A stretch of 64,000 nt of DNA. It comes from Ignavibacteria bacterium. Lineage in GTDB: Bacteria; Bacteroidota; Ignavibacteria; Tepidaquicellales; Tepidaquicellaceae. Positions within the stretch are counted from its first letter, which is position 1, and every line of letters starts with the position of its first letter. A program made the translations under genes and the position numbers. The stretch spans positions 62,001 to 126,000 of the forward strand of contig JADJTX010000007.1 in NCBI GenBank assembly GCA_016710985.1, written 5' to 3'. Shown piece after piece: positions 9,057 through 18,377 of this stretch. Below the pieces are notes generated by a model. The model was not told where the DNA came from. It made no database searches and saw only the letters and a list, made by a program, of their open reading frames with translations.

Positions 9057-9174
9057 GACGTCAAACGTCAAACGACGAGAAGCGAGACATGAGACATGAG
9101 ATTTACTACTAACCAGTTAACCAATTCACAAATTAACTAATTAACCAATTAACTTATTTAACCAACTAACCAAA
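9056..9174. repeat. AACGTCAAACG, GAGACAT and TTAACCAATTAACC short repeats
   Basis: Three short repeat types follow one another between ndk and the subtilase: GTCAAAC, GAGACAT, then several AACCAATTAACTAATT units. The last is the same family that forms an inverted pair at 35766-35938. Confidence 0.85.
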
Positions 9175-9176
9175 AA

Positions 9177-12119
9177 ATGAAAAGAAAAATCCGAATTACA
9201 AATTACTTTCTTTTGATGTTTCTGATGGCGTCAGTTTTTTCTGCATTCAGAAATATTGATGATAAAAATCCTGAGAGAAATCAAAACAGGACGAATGATT
9301 ATTTCAGACTTCAATCCGGCTTAACTGAAAATGATTACATGCCAAATACGATTATCTTTAAGCTGAAAGAAAGTAACAGAAACGTTGCAAGACTGAATGA
9401 AATTGGCAATTCAAGACTAAACAGTGCTTTAACTGATCTGGGTGTATCGGGTGTCAGTAAAATGTTTGCCGATGCGGTGAAACCCGTAACAGATGTTTCA
9501 CCCGGCGGAGAAAAATATGCTGATCTTTCTTTGATCTATATAATTAAATATAATTCATCCAAAAACATAGAAGATGCTGTAAATGAAATATACAATACAG
9601 GTGAAGTGGAATATGCCGAACCTAAATATGTTCATCAGGTTAATTTCACTCCGAATGACCCGTCATTAGGTTCTCAGTACTATATCAATAAAATTCAGGC
9701 GCCGGCAGGATGGGATATTCAGCAAGGCGACACGAATGTTGTGATTGGAATTGTTGATTCGGGAACAGACTGGGATCATCCGGATTTAGCTGCTAACATT
9801 AAAATAAACTATGCTGATCCTATAAACGGAACAGATGATGACAGCGACGGATACATTGATAATTACAGAGGCTGGGATTTAGCCGGTGCAGATTATAATA
9901 ACATTGCCGCTGATAATAATCCAATGATAATGGGTTCGAATAATGCGCACGGCTCGCATGTCTCAGGCGACGCTTCTGCCGTGACAAATACCGGAACGGG
10001 AGTTGCCGGACCGGGATTTAAATGTAAAATAATGGGAGTGAAATGTGCTGCAGATAATGATACACGAGGTCCGGGAGGACAGGGTTATATTCTTACAGGT
10101 TATGAAGGCATAAAATATGCAGCTGATAACGGATGCAGTATCATTAACTGTTCATGGGGCGGAGGCGGAGCTTCCCAGTTTGAACAGGAAGTCATCACTT
10201 ATGCAACCATTAATAAAAATGCATTGGTTGTAGCTTCAGCAGGAAATAATGGAAACAATGTACCACAGTATCCATCATCTTTCAAATACGTTTTAAGTGT
10301 TGCATCAACTACGTCATCAGATGTAAAATCAGGTTTCTCAAGTTACGGGACTACAGTTGATGTGTGCGCACCGGGTTCAGGCATTTACAGTACAGTTTAT
10401 AATAACACGTATGCGACTTTTGACGGAACATCAATGTCCTCACCGATTACAGCAGGTACCGGAGCAATAGTAAAATCTCAGTTCCCGTCTTATACCGGAA
10501 TGCAGGTTGGCGAAAAATTAAGAGTTACATGTGATAATATAGACGGAATAAATCCTTCATATGCTGGACAATTAGGCAAAGGCAGAATCAATATGCTAAG
10601 GGCGCTGACAGTAAGTTCACCTTCAGTAAGATTGAATTCGCATGTGGTTACAGACGGAAACAACAATGTTCCACAGCCAAATGACACAATCAGCATTTTG
10701 GGTACATTCAAAAATTATCTTGATGCAACAAGCAATGTTTCCGTTGTCATTACAACTTCTTCTACAGCTGTTACATTATTAAACGGTACATCATCCTTAG
10801 GTGCAATTCCAACATTAGGAACAGCAACCAACGGAAGTTCTGTATTCAGGGTAATAGTGAATTCAAATGCACCTGCAAACTCGAATATAACATTTAAAGT
10901 AAACTACACAGACGGAGCTTATTCAGATTTTGAATACTTCTCTGTAATAGTAAATCCAAGTTATTTTAACATGGATGCAAATAAAATCACAACTACAATC
11001 AACAGCCGTGGAAATTTTGGATTCAATGATTATCCGACCAATGCACAGGGAAGCGGTTTTAAATTTAACAATGGTGATAATCTGAATTATGAAGGCGGTT
11101 TGATTTGCGCTGCTTCAGGCACAAAAGTATCAGACTGTGTAAGAGGCAGTGATCAGGCAGTTCAGAGTAATGATTTTACTAATATAATTCCTTTCCAGCT
11201 TACACAGCCGGGAGTAATTTCCAACCAGGACGGAAGCGCAAAATATAATGATGATGCAGCCGGAGCTAATAAAATCGGAATTGAAATAGATTTCAGCAGT
11301 TACGCTTTCAGTAATGAGGCAGACGAAGACTATATCATTGTCAAATATAAAATCAAGAATACAACAGCCGCCGCAATCACAAATTTTTATGCGGGAGTAT
11401 TTAATGACTGGGATATCGGAGCCAGCGGCGCATTGAATAAAGCTGATTGGGATGCACCGAATCAAATGGGTTATATGTGGAGAGCAAATAATGTTCCTCC
11501 GACTTATGTTGGAGTCGCTTTACTTTCAAATACCAATGCGAATTACTGGGCAATTGATAATGAACAAAACATAGCCGGAAATCCATGGAATATTTACGAT
11601 GGATATACGGATACAGAAAAATTCCAGTCGCTTTCATCGGGTATCGGAAGACAGCAGGCAGGAGGCACAGCAGGAAGAGACGTTTCCAACACAATCGGCA
11701 GCGGTCCTTATTCAATACCTGCAGGCGGGGATATTACCATAGCTTTTGCTTTAATAGCAGGAACAAGTTTAGCTGATCTTCAGGCAAATTGCACTGCTGC
11801 GAAAAACAAGTACAACTCAATAGTTGGAATTTCAAACTACAATTCACAGGTACCGGATAAATATTCTTTATCACAAAACTATCCTAACCCGTTCAATCCG
11901 GTCACCAATCTGGAGTTTGGAATTTCGAAATCGGGATTTGTTTCACTGAAAATTTATGATGTTCTTGGTAAAGAGGTAGCTACTTTAGTAAATGAAAAAC
12001 TAAGCCCGGGAACATATAATTATAATTTCAATGCATCAGACCTGACAAGCGGTGTGTATTTTTATAAGCTTGAGTCTGAAGGGTTTGCGGAGACGAAGAG
12101 AATGCTGCTTTTAAAGTAA
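9177..12119 (+). CDS. Subtilisin-like (S8) protease with type IX secretion tail
   Basis: Exported serine protease. An N-terminal signal region is followed by a propeptide (about residues 40-155) and a subtilase domain with Asp194 (IVDSGTDWDHPD), His258 (NNAHGSHVSG) and Ser419 (GTSMSSP). The part after about residue 480 is beta-rich and looks like surface or binding domains. The last 85 residues are a type IX sorting domain (QNYPNPFNP, then LKIYDVLGKEVATLVNE and GVYFYKL), which predicts transport across the outer membrane and anchoring or release at the surface. Length 980. A terminator follows 40 bases downstream. The substrate is unknown; nutrient protein breakdown is a fair guess. Confidence 0.95.
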   Translation: MKRKIRITNYFLLMFLMASVFSAFRNIDDKNPERNQNRTNDYFRLQSGLTENDYMPNTIIFKLKESNRNVARLNEIGNSRLNSALTDLGVSGVSKMFADAVKPVTDVSPGGEKYADLSLIYIIKYNSSKNIEDAVNEIYNTGEVEYAEPKYVHQVNFTPNDPSLGSQYYINKIQAPAGWDIQQGDTNVVIGIVDSGTDWDHPDLAANIKINYADPINGTDDDSDGYIDNYRGWDLAGADYNNIAADNNPMIMGSNNAHGSHVSGDASAVTNTGTGVAGPGFKCKIMGVKCAADNDTRGPGGQGYILTGYEGIKYAADNGCSIINCSWGGGGASQFEQEVITYATINKNALVVASAGNNGNNVPQYPSSFKYVLSVASTTSSDVKSGFSSYGTTVDVCAPGSGIYSTVYNNTYATFDGTSMSSPITAGTGAIVKSQFPSYTGMQVGEKLRVTCDNIDGINPSYAGQLGKGRINMLRALTVSSPSVRLNSHVVTDGNNNVPQPNDTISILGTFKNYLDATSNVSVVITTSSTAVTLLNGTSSLGAIPTLGTATNGSSVFRVIVNSNAPANSNITFKVNYTDGAYSDFEYFSVIVNPSYFNMDANKITTTINSRGNFGFNDYPTNAQGSGFKFNNGDNLNYEGGLICAASGTKVSDCVRGSDQAVQSNDFTNIIPFQLTQPGVISNQDGSAKYNDDAAGANKIGIEIDFSSYAFSNEADEDYIIVKYKIKNTTAAAITNFYAGVFNDWDIGASGALNKADWDAPNQMGYMWRANNVPPTYVGVALLSNTNANYWAIDNEQNIAGNPWNIYDGYTDTEKFQSLSSGIGRQQAGGTAGRDVSNTIGSGPYSIPAGGDITIAFALIAGTSLADLQANCTAAKNKYNSIVGISNYNSQVPDKYSLSQNYPNPFNPVTNLEFGISKSGFVSLKIYDVLGKEVATLVNEKLSPGTYNYNFNASDLTSGVYFYKLESEGFAETKRMLLLK

Positions 12120-12158
12120 GTTTGTAAAGTTTTAAAGTTCGGAAAGTTTATAAAGTAA

Positions 12159-12188
12159 AACCGCTCAGAGATGAGCGGTTTTTTTTAT
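12159..12188 (+). terminator. Rho-independent terminator after the subtilase
   Basis: Stem AACCGCTCA / TGAGCGGTT with a four-base loop (GAGA), followed directly by a run of T. It ends the subtilase transcript and faces the convergent gene. Confidence 0.9.
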
Positions 12189-12249
12189 TATCATACTTAA
12201 TTATCAGAATCCAAGAAATTATCAGAATTTTCTTGTGAATTCTTACAGC

Positions 12250-13481
12250 CTACTGACTCAGAGAATCGAGATCTTCCTTCTTTTTAATCCTTATTGACCT
12301 CACAACCGCCTCCACCTCATTCTTATACTGATCTAAAAATTGCTTTCTGACGGATGCTCTCAATGAAAGTTTTTCCGTACCGAGTTTATTAAATATGTAA
12401 AACCTGTACTCCGTGAATCCGGCGAGTGTCTTCGGCTCTTTTAAAAATGCAGTAAGAGTTGAATCAGTCATCACAAACTCGGTTTTAAAATCTTCAGCGT
12501 TGTAATCTTTGTTTTCATTATCTATAAAAATAAACATTGTCATCGTACCGGGCTGCTCTGCCGTAGTATCCGTCAGGACAACACCTTTAAATTCCTTTTC
12601 ATTCTTGTTGATTTCCCGCTGGTCGGTCAGCTTCCAGTTTTTCGGGAAGTACATTGCAAGTCCAATGTCATTTTCATTAAAGTCATTCCTTAGCGAGTCC
12701 GGAATTACATAAGCCGAAGAAAGTGAATCAGACTTTGTAGAGTCCGTCGATCCAAGTAAAGAATCAGCCAGCTCTTTCTCCCTTAATTGTCTGAGTGAAT
12801 CAAGATCACGCTGAAGGTTTGATTCCATTGTCGAATCAAGTTTAGTTTCCTCTTCATCTCTCCTGGGACGTTTGACTACCGGAGGTTTCACAACATCTCT
12901 CGGAACGATTTCACGTTTTGGCTCTCTCATGATCTTTTCCTGTTCTTCTGTGACTAACGGAGGCTCCACTTTGGGTTTATTCGGATCTTCAACGTCTTCA
13001 AGCTTAATTTTAGGATCGGGAAGATCCTGAAGCACAATCAGGCGTGAAGGTTCTTCCGGAACCTGATCTTTGGATTTTTTACTCAGACTGACAAATGCAA
13101 ATCCGACAGCAGCCAGATGCAGTACTACAGCTGCTATCAAACCGATTGTAAGATTTCTTCTGATTAATTTTCTGAGTGCATCGAAAGGATTTTTATATGA
13201 TGAGCCTTCATCCCTGTATGACGGATCATCGCTTAATAACGCAGAATAGTCCGGTGGCTTTATCAGATCTACAACTTCAGGATTTGGAATGAATCTGATC
13301 TTTCCGTCATCTGTGACCGCCTTTAGATCCTTTATTTCTTCATCTATCTCAATTGTAATTTCTATGTCCTGAGGATCGTCATCTTTTTTTTGCTTAAGGT
13401 AAATTTTATTGCTTTGAGTCGGGGATTGATTCCTTTTATCACGTCCGGCAGAATCTATCCTTACACCATTACTCGTTAATA
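12250..13481 (-). CDS. TonB-like proline-rich membrane protein, C-terminal part (frameshifted from the upstream ORF)
   Basis: The strict ORF starts from TTG at 13140, but the same frame is open without any ATG/GTG/TTG up to 13486 and continues a protein begun upstream. In order it encodes the end of a repeated domain, one transmembrane helix (LTIGLIAAVVLHLAAVGFAF), a proline-rich charged stretch with PKIKLEDVEDPNKPKVEPP and KPPVVKRPRR typical of TonB-like periplasmic linkers, a Ser/Asp-rich spacer, and a C-terminal domain of about 130 residues (IGLAMYFPKNWKL onward) that I do not recognise. It probably spans the inner membrane and reaches the periplasm. There are no ExbBD neighbours. The join to 13469-14119 is argued in the findings. 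Confidence 0.7.
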
Positions 13482-14119
13482 TTTTTTATCTTGAGCAGAT
13501 TCTCATTTATCAGGTTTATCTGATAATTACTTTTCTCCTTGTCTGTTCCTATATCTGCTATTCCTTCATCTGCAGAGCTTAAAACTATATTATCAGTTTC
13601 ATTTGAAGGTATCTCTTCTTCAATTGAGATCAGTACTTCTATTTCCTGTAAACTGTAATCAAATACAGGATTAAAACAGATCTCACTGTTCTGTGTTTCG
13701 GATAATGTTCTGTTTTCCTTTACCGATGAAAATATTTTAACGCCCTTTTTGGTAGTAACTACGACCTTCAACAGGTTTTCATCAATTAAACTTATCTGAT
13801 AGTTACTTTCCTTTGGTTTTGATTTAACAGGTGGATCCGGGATACGGGGTTTTACTTCTCCTGTAATTTTTTCGTCATCATCTCCGGTATTTAAAACCTT
13901 CTTCTCTTCATCAATATTTGCTTTTTCGCTTAGCTCCTTTTCATCTTTATCTAAATCGTCAACGCCTGTATCGCTTCCTGTTTTTTCCGGAATATCGGGT
14001 TTATCCTGTGATTTTTCATCTTTAGAAACTTGCTTGTTAGTCTCCTCATTGCCTGGATTTAGTGGGATTTCATTGCGTAGCGGCTCTTTGGAATCGGAAT
14101 TTATATTGTTTTCTGACAT
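13469..14119 (-). CDS. Acidic cytoplasmic N-terminal part of the TonB-like protein
   Basis: A 216-residue ORF that starts at ATG 14119, rich in Glu, Asp, Lys and Ser with no signal peptide. Residues about 118-205 (SNYQISLIDENLLKV ... EIEVLISIEEE) form a domain that begins again at the very end of the ORF as SNYQINLINENLLKI. The second copy is completed only in the next frame, after a T6 run at 13482-13487 (plus strand). The natural protein therefore continues into 12250-13481. As written, the ORF ends four codons after the shift. The function is unknown; an N-terminal cytoplasmic regulator region of a TonB-like transducer is an inference. Confidence 0.65.
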   Translation of the reverse strand: MSENNINSDSKEPLRNEIPLNPGNEETNKQVSKDEKSQDKPDIPEKTGSDTGVDDLDKDEKELSEKANIDEEKKVLNTGDDDEKITGEVKPRIPDPPVKSKPKESNYQISLIDENLLKVVVTTKKGVKIFSSVKENRTLSETQNSEICFNPVFDYSLQEIEVLISIEEEIPSNETDNIVLSSADEGIADIGTDKEKSNYQINLINENLLKIKNINE

Positions 14120-14434
14120 TAGTTTTATTCAATATTAATTTAAAAAACTTAAACTAAACAATAAATTCAATTATGTATTAAATGAAATTTATTCTGTTTA
14201 TTTTATTGCTGTATTTAATACATAAAACAGAAATTTTGTTCCGTTTTCGTAGCACAGATTAATTGATAGAAATTGAAAACATTTAAAATAAAATAATAAT
14301 CTGCTACAACAAATTAAAAATAAAAAATTTGTATACAATTTGTAAAAATTAAAACCGTTGTTCTTCAAAAAGCGTAACTATATACGAAGTATAATAAGTA
14401 GAAGAATAAACTAACATTTATCAATATAAAAACA
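14120..14434. other. AT-rich divergent intergenic region
   Basis: About 315 bases between divergent genes, strongly AT-rich with no ORF, repeat family or clear hairpin. It must hold promoters for both sides, but no element could be placed with confidence. Confidence 0.5.
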
Positions 14435-15238
14435 TTGAATACTCGGGAATACATATCTTCAGGGATTCTGGAATCATATGCAGCCGGTCAGTTATCGGAA
14501 AGTGAATCAAAAGAAGTCGAAAATAATATTAAAAAGTATAAGGAATTAAAAGCCGAATACGGGAAAATACAGAACACATTGTATCTTTCTGCTTTAAATA
14601 ATCTGAAAACACCATCGGAAAAAGTTAAAAACTCTTTGTTTGAAAATATCAGTTCCCGTCAGCCAATAGCAAATAACTCAAATTCAGTTACAGTAAACCA
14701 ATATCCGGTCAATTCATACAGGTATCTGATGGCTGCAAGCATAGTATTTTTTTTACTGAGCCTGGGAGTAAATTTTTATCTCTGGACTAAATTGAAAGAT
14801 GCGGATAATGAAATTGCAGTGTTGAATGATCAGAAGAAAATAATGGTTCAGGAATATGAAGCAGTGAACAGAAAGCTCGGCACTGCTTCCAGGGACATGG
14901 AAATAATGAAAGACCGGAATTATAAAATGGTTGACTTAAAAGGTCTTGAAAAATCTCCGAATTCAAACGTTCTTGCTTTTTGGAATCCGGAATCAAAAAA
15001 GCTTTATGTCAGCGTAATGAACCTGCCGGTCCCCCCGACCGATAAACAATATCAGCTTTGGGCATTAAGCGGCGGTAAGCCCATTGATGCAGGCGTAATG
15101 GATGTTGATCCTTCGGATAAAAGTCTTCATGAAATGAAAAGCATGGAAGATGCAGAGGCATTTGCCATTACTCTCGAACCGAAAGGCGGCAGTGTAAATC
15201 CTACCTTGAATGAGATGTATGTAATGGGAAAGATCTGA
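14435..15238 (+). CDS. RskA-like anti-sigma factor
   Basis: Single-pass membrane protein of 267 residues. The cytoplasmic N-terminus (residues 1-85: ISSGILESYAAGQLSESESKEVE) is a short anti-sigma zinc-finger-like region without the metal ligands. A helix follows at about residues 94-114, then a coiled coil, then the C-terminal RskA domain (VLAFWNPESKKLYVSV, LPVPPTDKQYQLWAL, GVMDVD, FAITLEPKGGS). Proteins of this family hold an ECF sigma factor until regulated proteolysis. Normally the sigma gene is just upstream; here that position is noncoding, so the partner is elsewhere. The start is TTG at 14435. Confidence 0.85.
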   Translation: MNTREYISSGILESYAAGQLSESESKEVENNIKKYKELKAEYGKIQNTLYLSALNNLKTPSEKVKNSLFENISSRQPIANNSNSVTVNQYPVNSYRYLMAASIVFFLLSLGVNFYLWTKLKDADNEIAVLNDQKKIMVQEYEAVNRKLGTASRDMEIMKDRNYKMVDLKGLEKSPNSNVLAFWNPESKKLYVSVMNLPVPPTDKQYQLWALSGGKPIDAGVMDVDPSDKSLHEMKSMEDAEAFAITLEPKGGSVNPTLNEMYVMGKI

Positions 15239-15458
15239 CTGCGCTTGTCAGGTTCATTGACTTATTTCTTTTTGAAATCAACTATATTGAGGTTATTTTT
15301 AAAGTAAATTATCCAGGAGAGAAACACTGAAATACGATTTCTTCAATATTCAAACAGAAAAATATTTTTTGATTACAGAGAATTTAGATTAAGCTAATTG
15401 AAAATTTGTAAATACTTTTTAAATAATTTCCATGTTTCATTCATTCCAAAATTAAAAA

Positions 15459-16111
15459 ATGATTAAGTTAATATTTATTTTTACATTTATAGTTTTAACA
15501 TTTCCATATTTTACAAATTATTTGCATTCACAAACTAAAGAAAGAACGATTGCAAATGCACCATTAAATGCGGAAGATATCAATCCGGTTCTTACAGGTA
15601 CCAAAATTCCTGATGTAAATTTAAATGATATAAACGGCAATGCCGTTAATCTATTAGAGAGGATTTCCGGAAAACCCGCCATATTGGTTTTTTATCGCGG
15701 CGGATGGTGTCCTTACTGCAATACGCAATGAAGTCAAATACAGGAAATTGTTCCAAAACTTAATACTCTTGGTTATGAAATAATTGCAGTAAGCCCGGAC
15801 AGACCGGAAGAGCTTAAAAAAGTATAGAAAAAAACAATATTGATTATACTTTACTTTCCGATAGTCAAATGAATGCTGCTTTACAATTCGGTATTGCATT
15901 TAAGGTTGCGGATGAAATAATCGAGAAATATAAATCTTATGATATTGATCTGGAAGCCTCATCCGGCAAGGAACATCATTTACTCCCGGTTCCTTCGGTT
16001 TTCATTTTAGGTACAGACGGAATAATAAGTTTTGAATATGTAAATCCAAATTATAAAATCAGGTTAGACCCTGATGTATTACTTGCTGCAGCAATCGCAG
16101 GCTTAAAATAA
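15459..16111 (+). pseudogene. Secreted peroxiredoxin-like (AhpC/TSA) protein, disrupted
   Basis: Signal peptide (IFIFTFIVLTFPYF), then a thioredoxin-fold peroxiredoxin with FYRGGWCPYCNTQ at the active site and IIAVSPDRPEEL. There are two breaks. The codon after CNTQ is TGA (15729-15731) where relatives of this type have Leu (TTA to TGA by one change). A missing A in the A6 run at about 15819-15824 shifts the frame. The last third (SIEKNNIDYTLLSDSQMNAALQFGIAF, in two overlapping parts) then reads to 16111. Whether this is a decayed gene or two sequence errors cannot be settled here; two different kinds of lesion favour real decay a little. The intact product would reduce peroxides outside the cytoplasm. 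Confidence 0.75.
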
Positions 16112-16259
16112 TTTTATGAACACAATTTTAAATGATCGGCAGGTCAGAGCGGGATGCAGCCTGCAAGTTTGATTTTCCAAAACCTAAATACAGATATTAT
16201 AATTGATTTATCTGTTTACTAAAGATATGTATTAATTTATTAAATATAGCTAATCCAAT

Positions 16260-16592
16260 ATGGAATCTTATTTCAAACCTGAAGACCTCAGTAAATTTCC
16301 GAATGTAAGTGAGTTTGGAGAAGATCTTGCCAAGAAGTTCTTTGACTATTACGGGGCAGTTTTTGCAGAAGGCGCTCTGACTTCCCGAGAAAAATCTCTG
16401 ATTGCTCTTGCAGTTTCACATACAGTTCAATGTCCCTATTGCATAGATGCATATTCGCATGACGCATTAGAAAAAGGTTGCAGCGAAGAGCAGATGATGG
16501 AAGCTGTTCATGTAGCAACTGCAATAAGAGGCGGAGCCTCTCTTGTTCACGGGGTGCAGATGATGAACCATGTGAAGAAAGTTTCTATGTAA
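16260..16592 (+). CDS. Arsenosugar-associated peroxidase-like protein (carboxymuconolactone decarboxylase fold)
   Basis: A 110-residue AhpD/CMD-fold protein with the redox pair CPYC (Cys58, Cys61) and a His five residues later (CIDAYSH), inside the helix that follows LALAVSHTVQ. It matches the small peroxidase-like family encoded next to ArsS-type radical SAM enzymes. Some members of that family carry selenocysteine; here both positions are ordinary cysteines. It lies 30 bases ahead of the radical SAM gene and almost certainly shares its transcript. Its exact reaction is not established; a thiol redox or quality-control role in the pathway is the usual view. Confidence 0.88.
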   Translation: MESYFKPEDLSKFPNVSEFGEDLAKKFFDYYGAVFAEGALTSREKSLIALAVSHTVQCPYCIDAYSHDALEKGCSEEQMMEAVHVATAIRGGASLVHGVQMMNHVKKVSM

Positions 16593-16622
16593 TGAATAAT
16601 TTCACTTTAAAAAATTATTGAT

Positions 16623-17657
16623 TTGAAATCCTTAAATTTCCGTCATTCTGAACTTTCAATTGCAAATGAACAGATTAAAATTCTGAATAAATTTTCAGAT
16701 CGTTCTTTTAATTCACAATTAAATAAATCCGGTATTGAAAAGCTTGTTTCCCGCAAAGTGGAAATTTTTCAGATCAATTTGGGAAAGATGTGCAACCAAA
16801 CGTGTAAGCATTGTCATGTGGATGCAGGTCCGGACAGAAAGGAGATAATGACACGTGATACAATGCAATTGTGTCTTGAAAAACTTTCCGGCACTGATAT
16901 TCCGGCTGTAGATCTTACAGGTGGTGCTCCGGAGCTTAATCCGGATTTCAGATGGTTTATAGTGGAATTGAAGAAAATGAACAGACACATAATGGTCAGA
17001 TGCAATCTTACGATCATACTTTCCAATCCTAAATTTAATGACCTCCCTGAATTTTTTGCCGAAAACAATATCGAAGTTGTATCTTCACTGCCTTATTATC
17101 AGAAGACCAATACTGACAGACAAAGAGGCGAAGGAGTGTTCGATAAATCTATCAAAGCTTTGCAAATGCTGAATGAAATTGGTTACGGCAAAAACGGCAG
17201 CGGATTAATTTTGAATCTTGTTTATAACCCTGCAGGAGCTTTTCTTCCTGCGCCGCAGCATTCTCTTGAAACTGATTTTAAAAAAGAATTGCTGGATAAA
17301 TTCGGAATAGTATTCAATAATCTTTATACAATTACAAATATGCCGGTAAGCAGATTCCTTGAATATCTTATAGATTCCGGAAATTATGAATATTACATGG
17401 AGAAGCTTATAAATTCATTTAATGCAGCCGCAGCAAAAAATGTGATGTGTACAAATACAATTTCAATAGGATGGGACGGATATCTTTATGACTGTGATTT
17501 TAATCAGATGCTTGAAATGAAAGTCCTGAATAATGAGAAGGCTCACATTAATAATTTTGATCTGACCTATCTTGACACGAGGGAAATTATTACCGGTCAG
17601 CATTGTTTCGGATGCACTGCAGGCGCCGGCTCAAGCTGCGGAGGCGCAACTTCGTAA
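16623..17657 (+). CDS. arsS: ArsS-type radical SAM protein (arsenosugar biosynthesis)
   Basis: Radical SAM enzyme of 344 residues. The iron-sulfur cluster motif is C57-NQT-C61-KH-C64, followed by the SAM-binding LTGGAPELNP. The C-terminal region carries a conserved cysteine cluster (HCFGC at 328-331, GSSCGG with Cys339), the signature of the ArsS family, which is proposed to move the adenosyl group of SAM onto dimethylarsenite. The start is TTG at 16623. The neighbours (peroxidase-like protein upstream, TIGR04282-type transferase downstream) fit this pathway. The arsenite methyltransferase ArsM, which should supply the substrate, is not in the window. The family is certain; an arsenic substrate is inferred. 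Confidence 0.92.
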   Translation: MKSLNFRHSELSIANEQIKILNKFSDRSFNSQLNKSGIEKLVSRKVEIFQINLGKMCNQTCKHCHVDAGPDRKEIMTRDTMQLCLEKLSGTDIPAVDLTGGAPELNPDFRWFIVELKKMNRHIMVRCNLTIILSNPKFNDLPEFFAENNIEVVSSLPYYQKTNTDRQRGEGVFDKSIKALQMLNEIGYGKNGSGLILNLVYNPAGAFLPAPQHSLETDFKKELLDKFGIVFNNLYTITNMPVSRFLEYLIDSGNYEYYMEKLINSFNAAAAKNVMCTNTISIGWDGYLYDCDFNQMLEMKVLNNEKAHINNFDLTYLDTREIITGQHCFGCTAGAGSSCGGATS

Positions 17658-17707
17658 AACCAATACTATTTTTTACGATAAATCTTTAACTCTAAAAACA
17701 GGAATCC

Positions 17708-18313
17708 ATGAAAAACTTAATCAACATAAAATTCATTTCAGGCATTTCAATTCTTTCTCTGTTTGTTTTCTTGTTTATGAAAACAATGACCATTGCAAAT
17801 GAAGAATCGTATGAAACCGGAAATAAGAAAATATTAATTGATAAAAATTCTCTGTCAGACGATGCTCCGGGACTTAACAACAAATACGGCAAATGGATAA
17901 ATACCGATAAACAGTTCAATATTGAAGATCTTAAGGGTAAAGTTGTTCTTATTGAGTTCTGGACTTTTGGATGCTATAACTGTACCAACACACTGCCTTA
18001 CCTGAATAGATGGTATGAAAAATACAGATCGGATGAATTTGAAATGATCGGTGTTCACTGCCCGGAATTTGATAATGAAAGAAACTTTGATAATGTAAAA
18101 AGAAGTGTCGAAGAACTCGGCATTAAATATCCTGTTCTTACTGATAATGAATTCTCGGTCTGGAAGGAATACGAAGTCAATGCATGGCCGACGATTTTTT
18201 TAATTGATAAAAAAGGCGAGATAAGATATAAAAAGGTTGGTGAAGGAAAGTATGACAAGACTGAACAAATGATAAAAGAATTGCTCGGTGAAAGTAACTC
18301 AAACGGAAATTAA
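17708..18313 (+). CDS. TlpA-like thioredoxin-fold protein
   Basis: A 201-residue protein with an N-terminal membrane anchor or signal (ISILSLFVFLFMKTM) and a thioredoxin domain. The active site is WTFGCYNCTN, and the cis-proline loop is NAWPTIFLID. The insertion between these and the opening GKVVLIEFW are typical of TlpA/DipZ-type thiol reductases facing the periplasm. It follows arsS by 50 bases. It may supply reducing power to this locus, for example to the peroxidase-like protein, but compartment differences make that uncertain. Confidence 0.88.
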   Translation: MKNLINIKFISGISILSLFVFLFMKTMTIANEESYETGNKKILIDKNSLSDDAPGLNNKYGKWINTDKQFNIEDLKGKVVLIEFWTFGCYNCTNTLPYLNRWYEKYRSDEFEMIGVHCPEFDNERNFDNVKRSVEELGIKYPVLTDNEFSVWKEYEVNAWPTIFLIDKKGEIRYKKVGEGKYDKTEQMIKELLGESNSNGN

Positions 18314-18377
18314 GAAAATATTCAGCGCGGTATTTCATATTCTGCTGCTGAAATCCTGATCCTTTTTAAAATAAATC

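Noticed and set aside
15729..15731. TGA as selenocysteine codon in the peroxiredoxin-like gene
   Set aside because: It stands at a Leu position three residues after CPYC, no SECIS-like hairpin was seen, and a second frame break follows.
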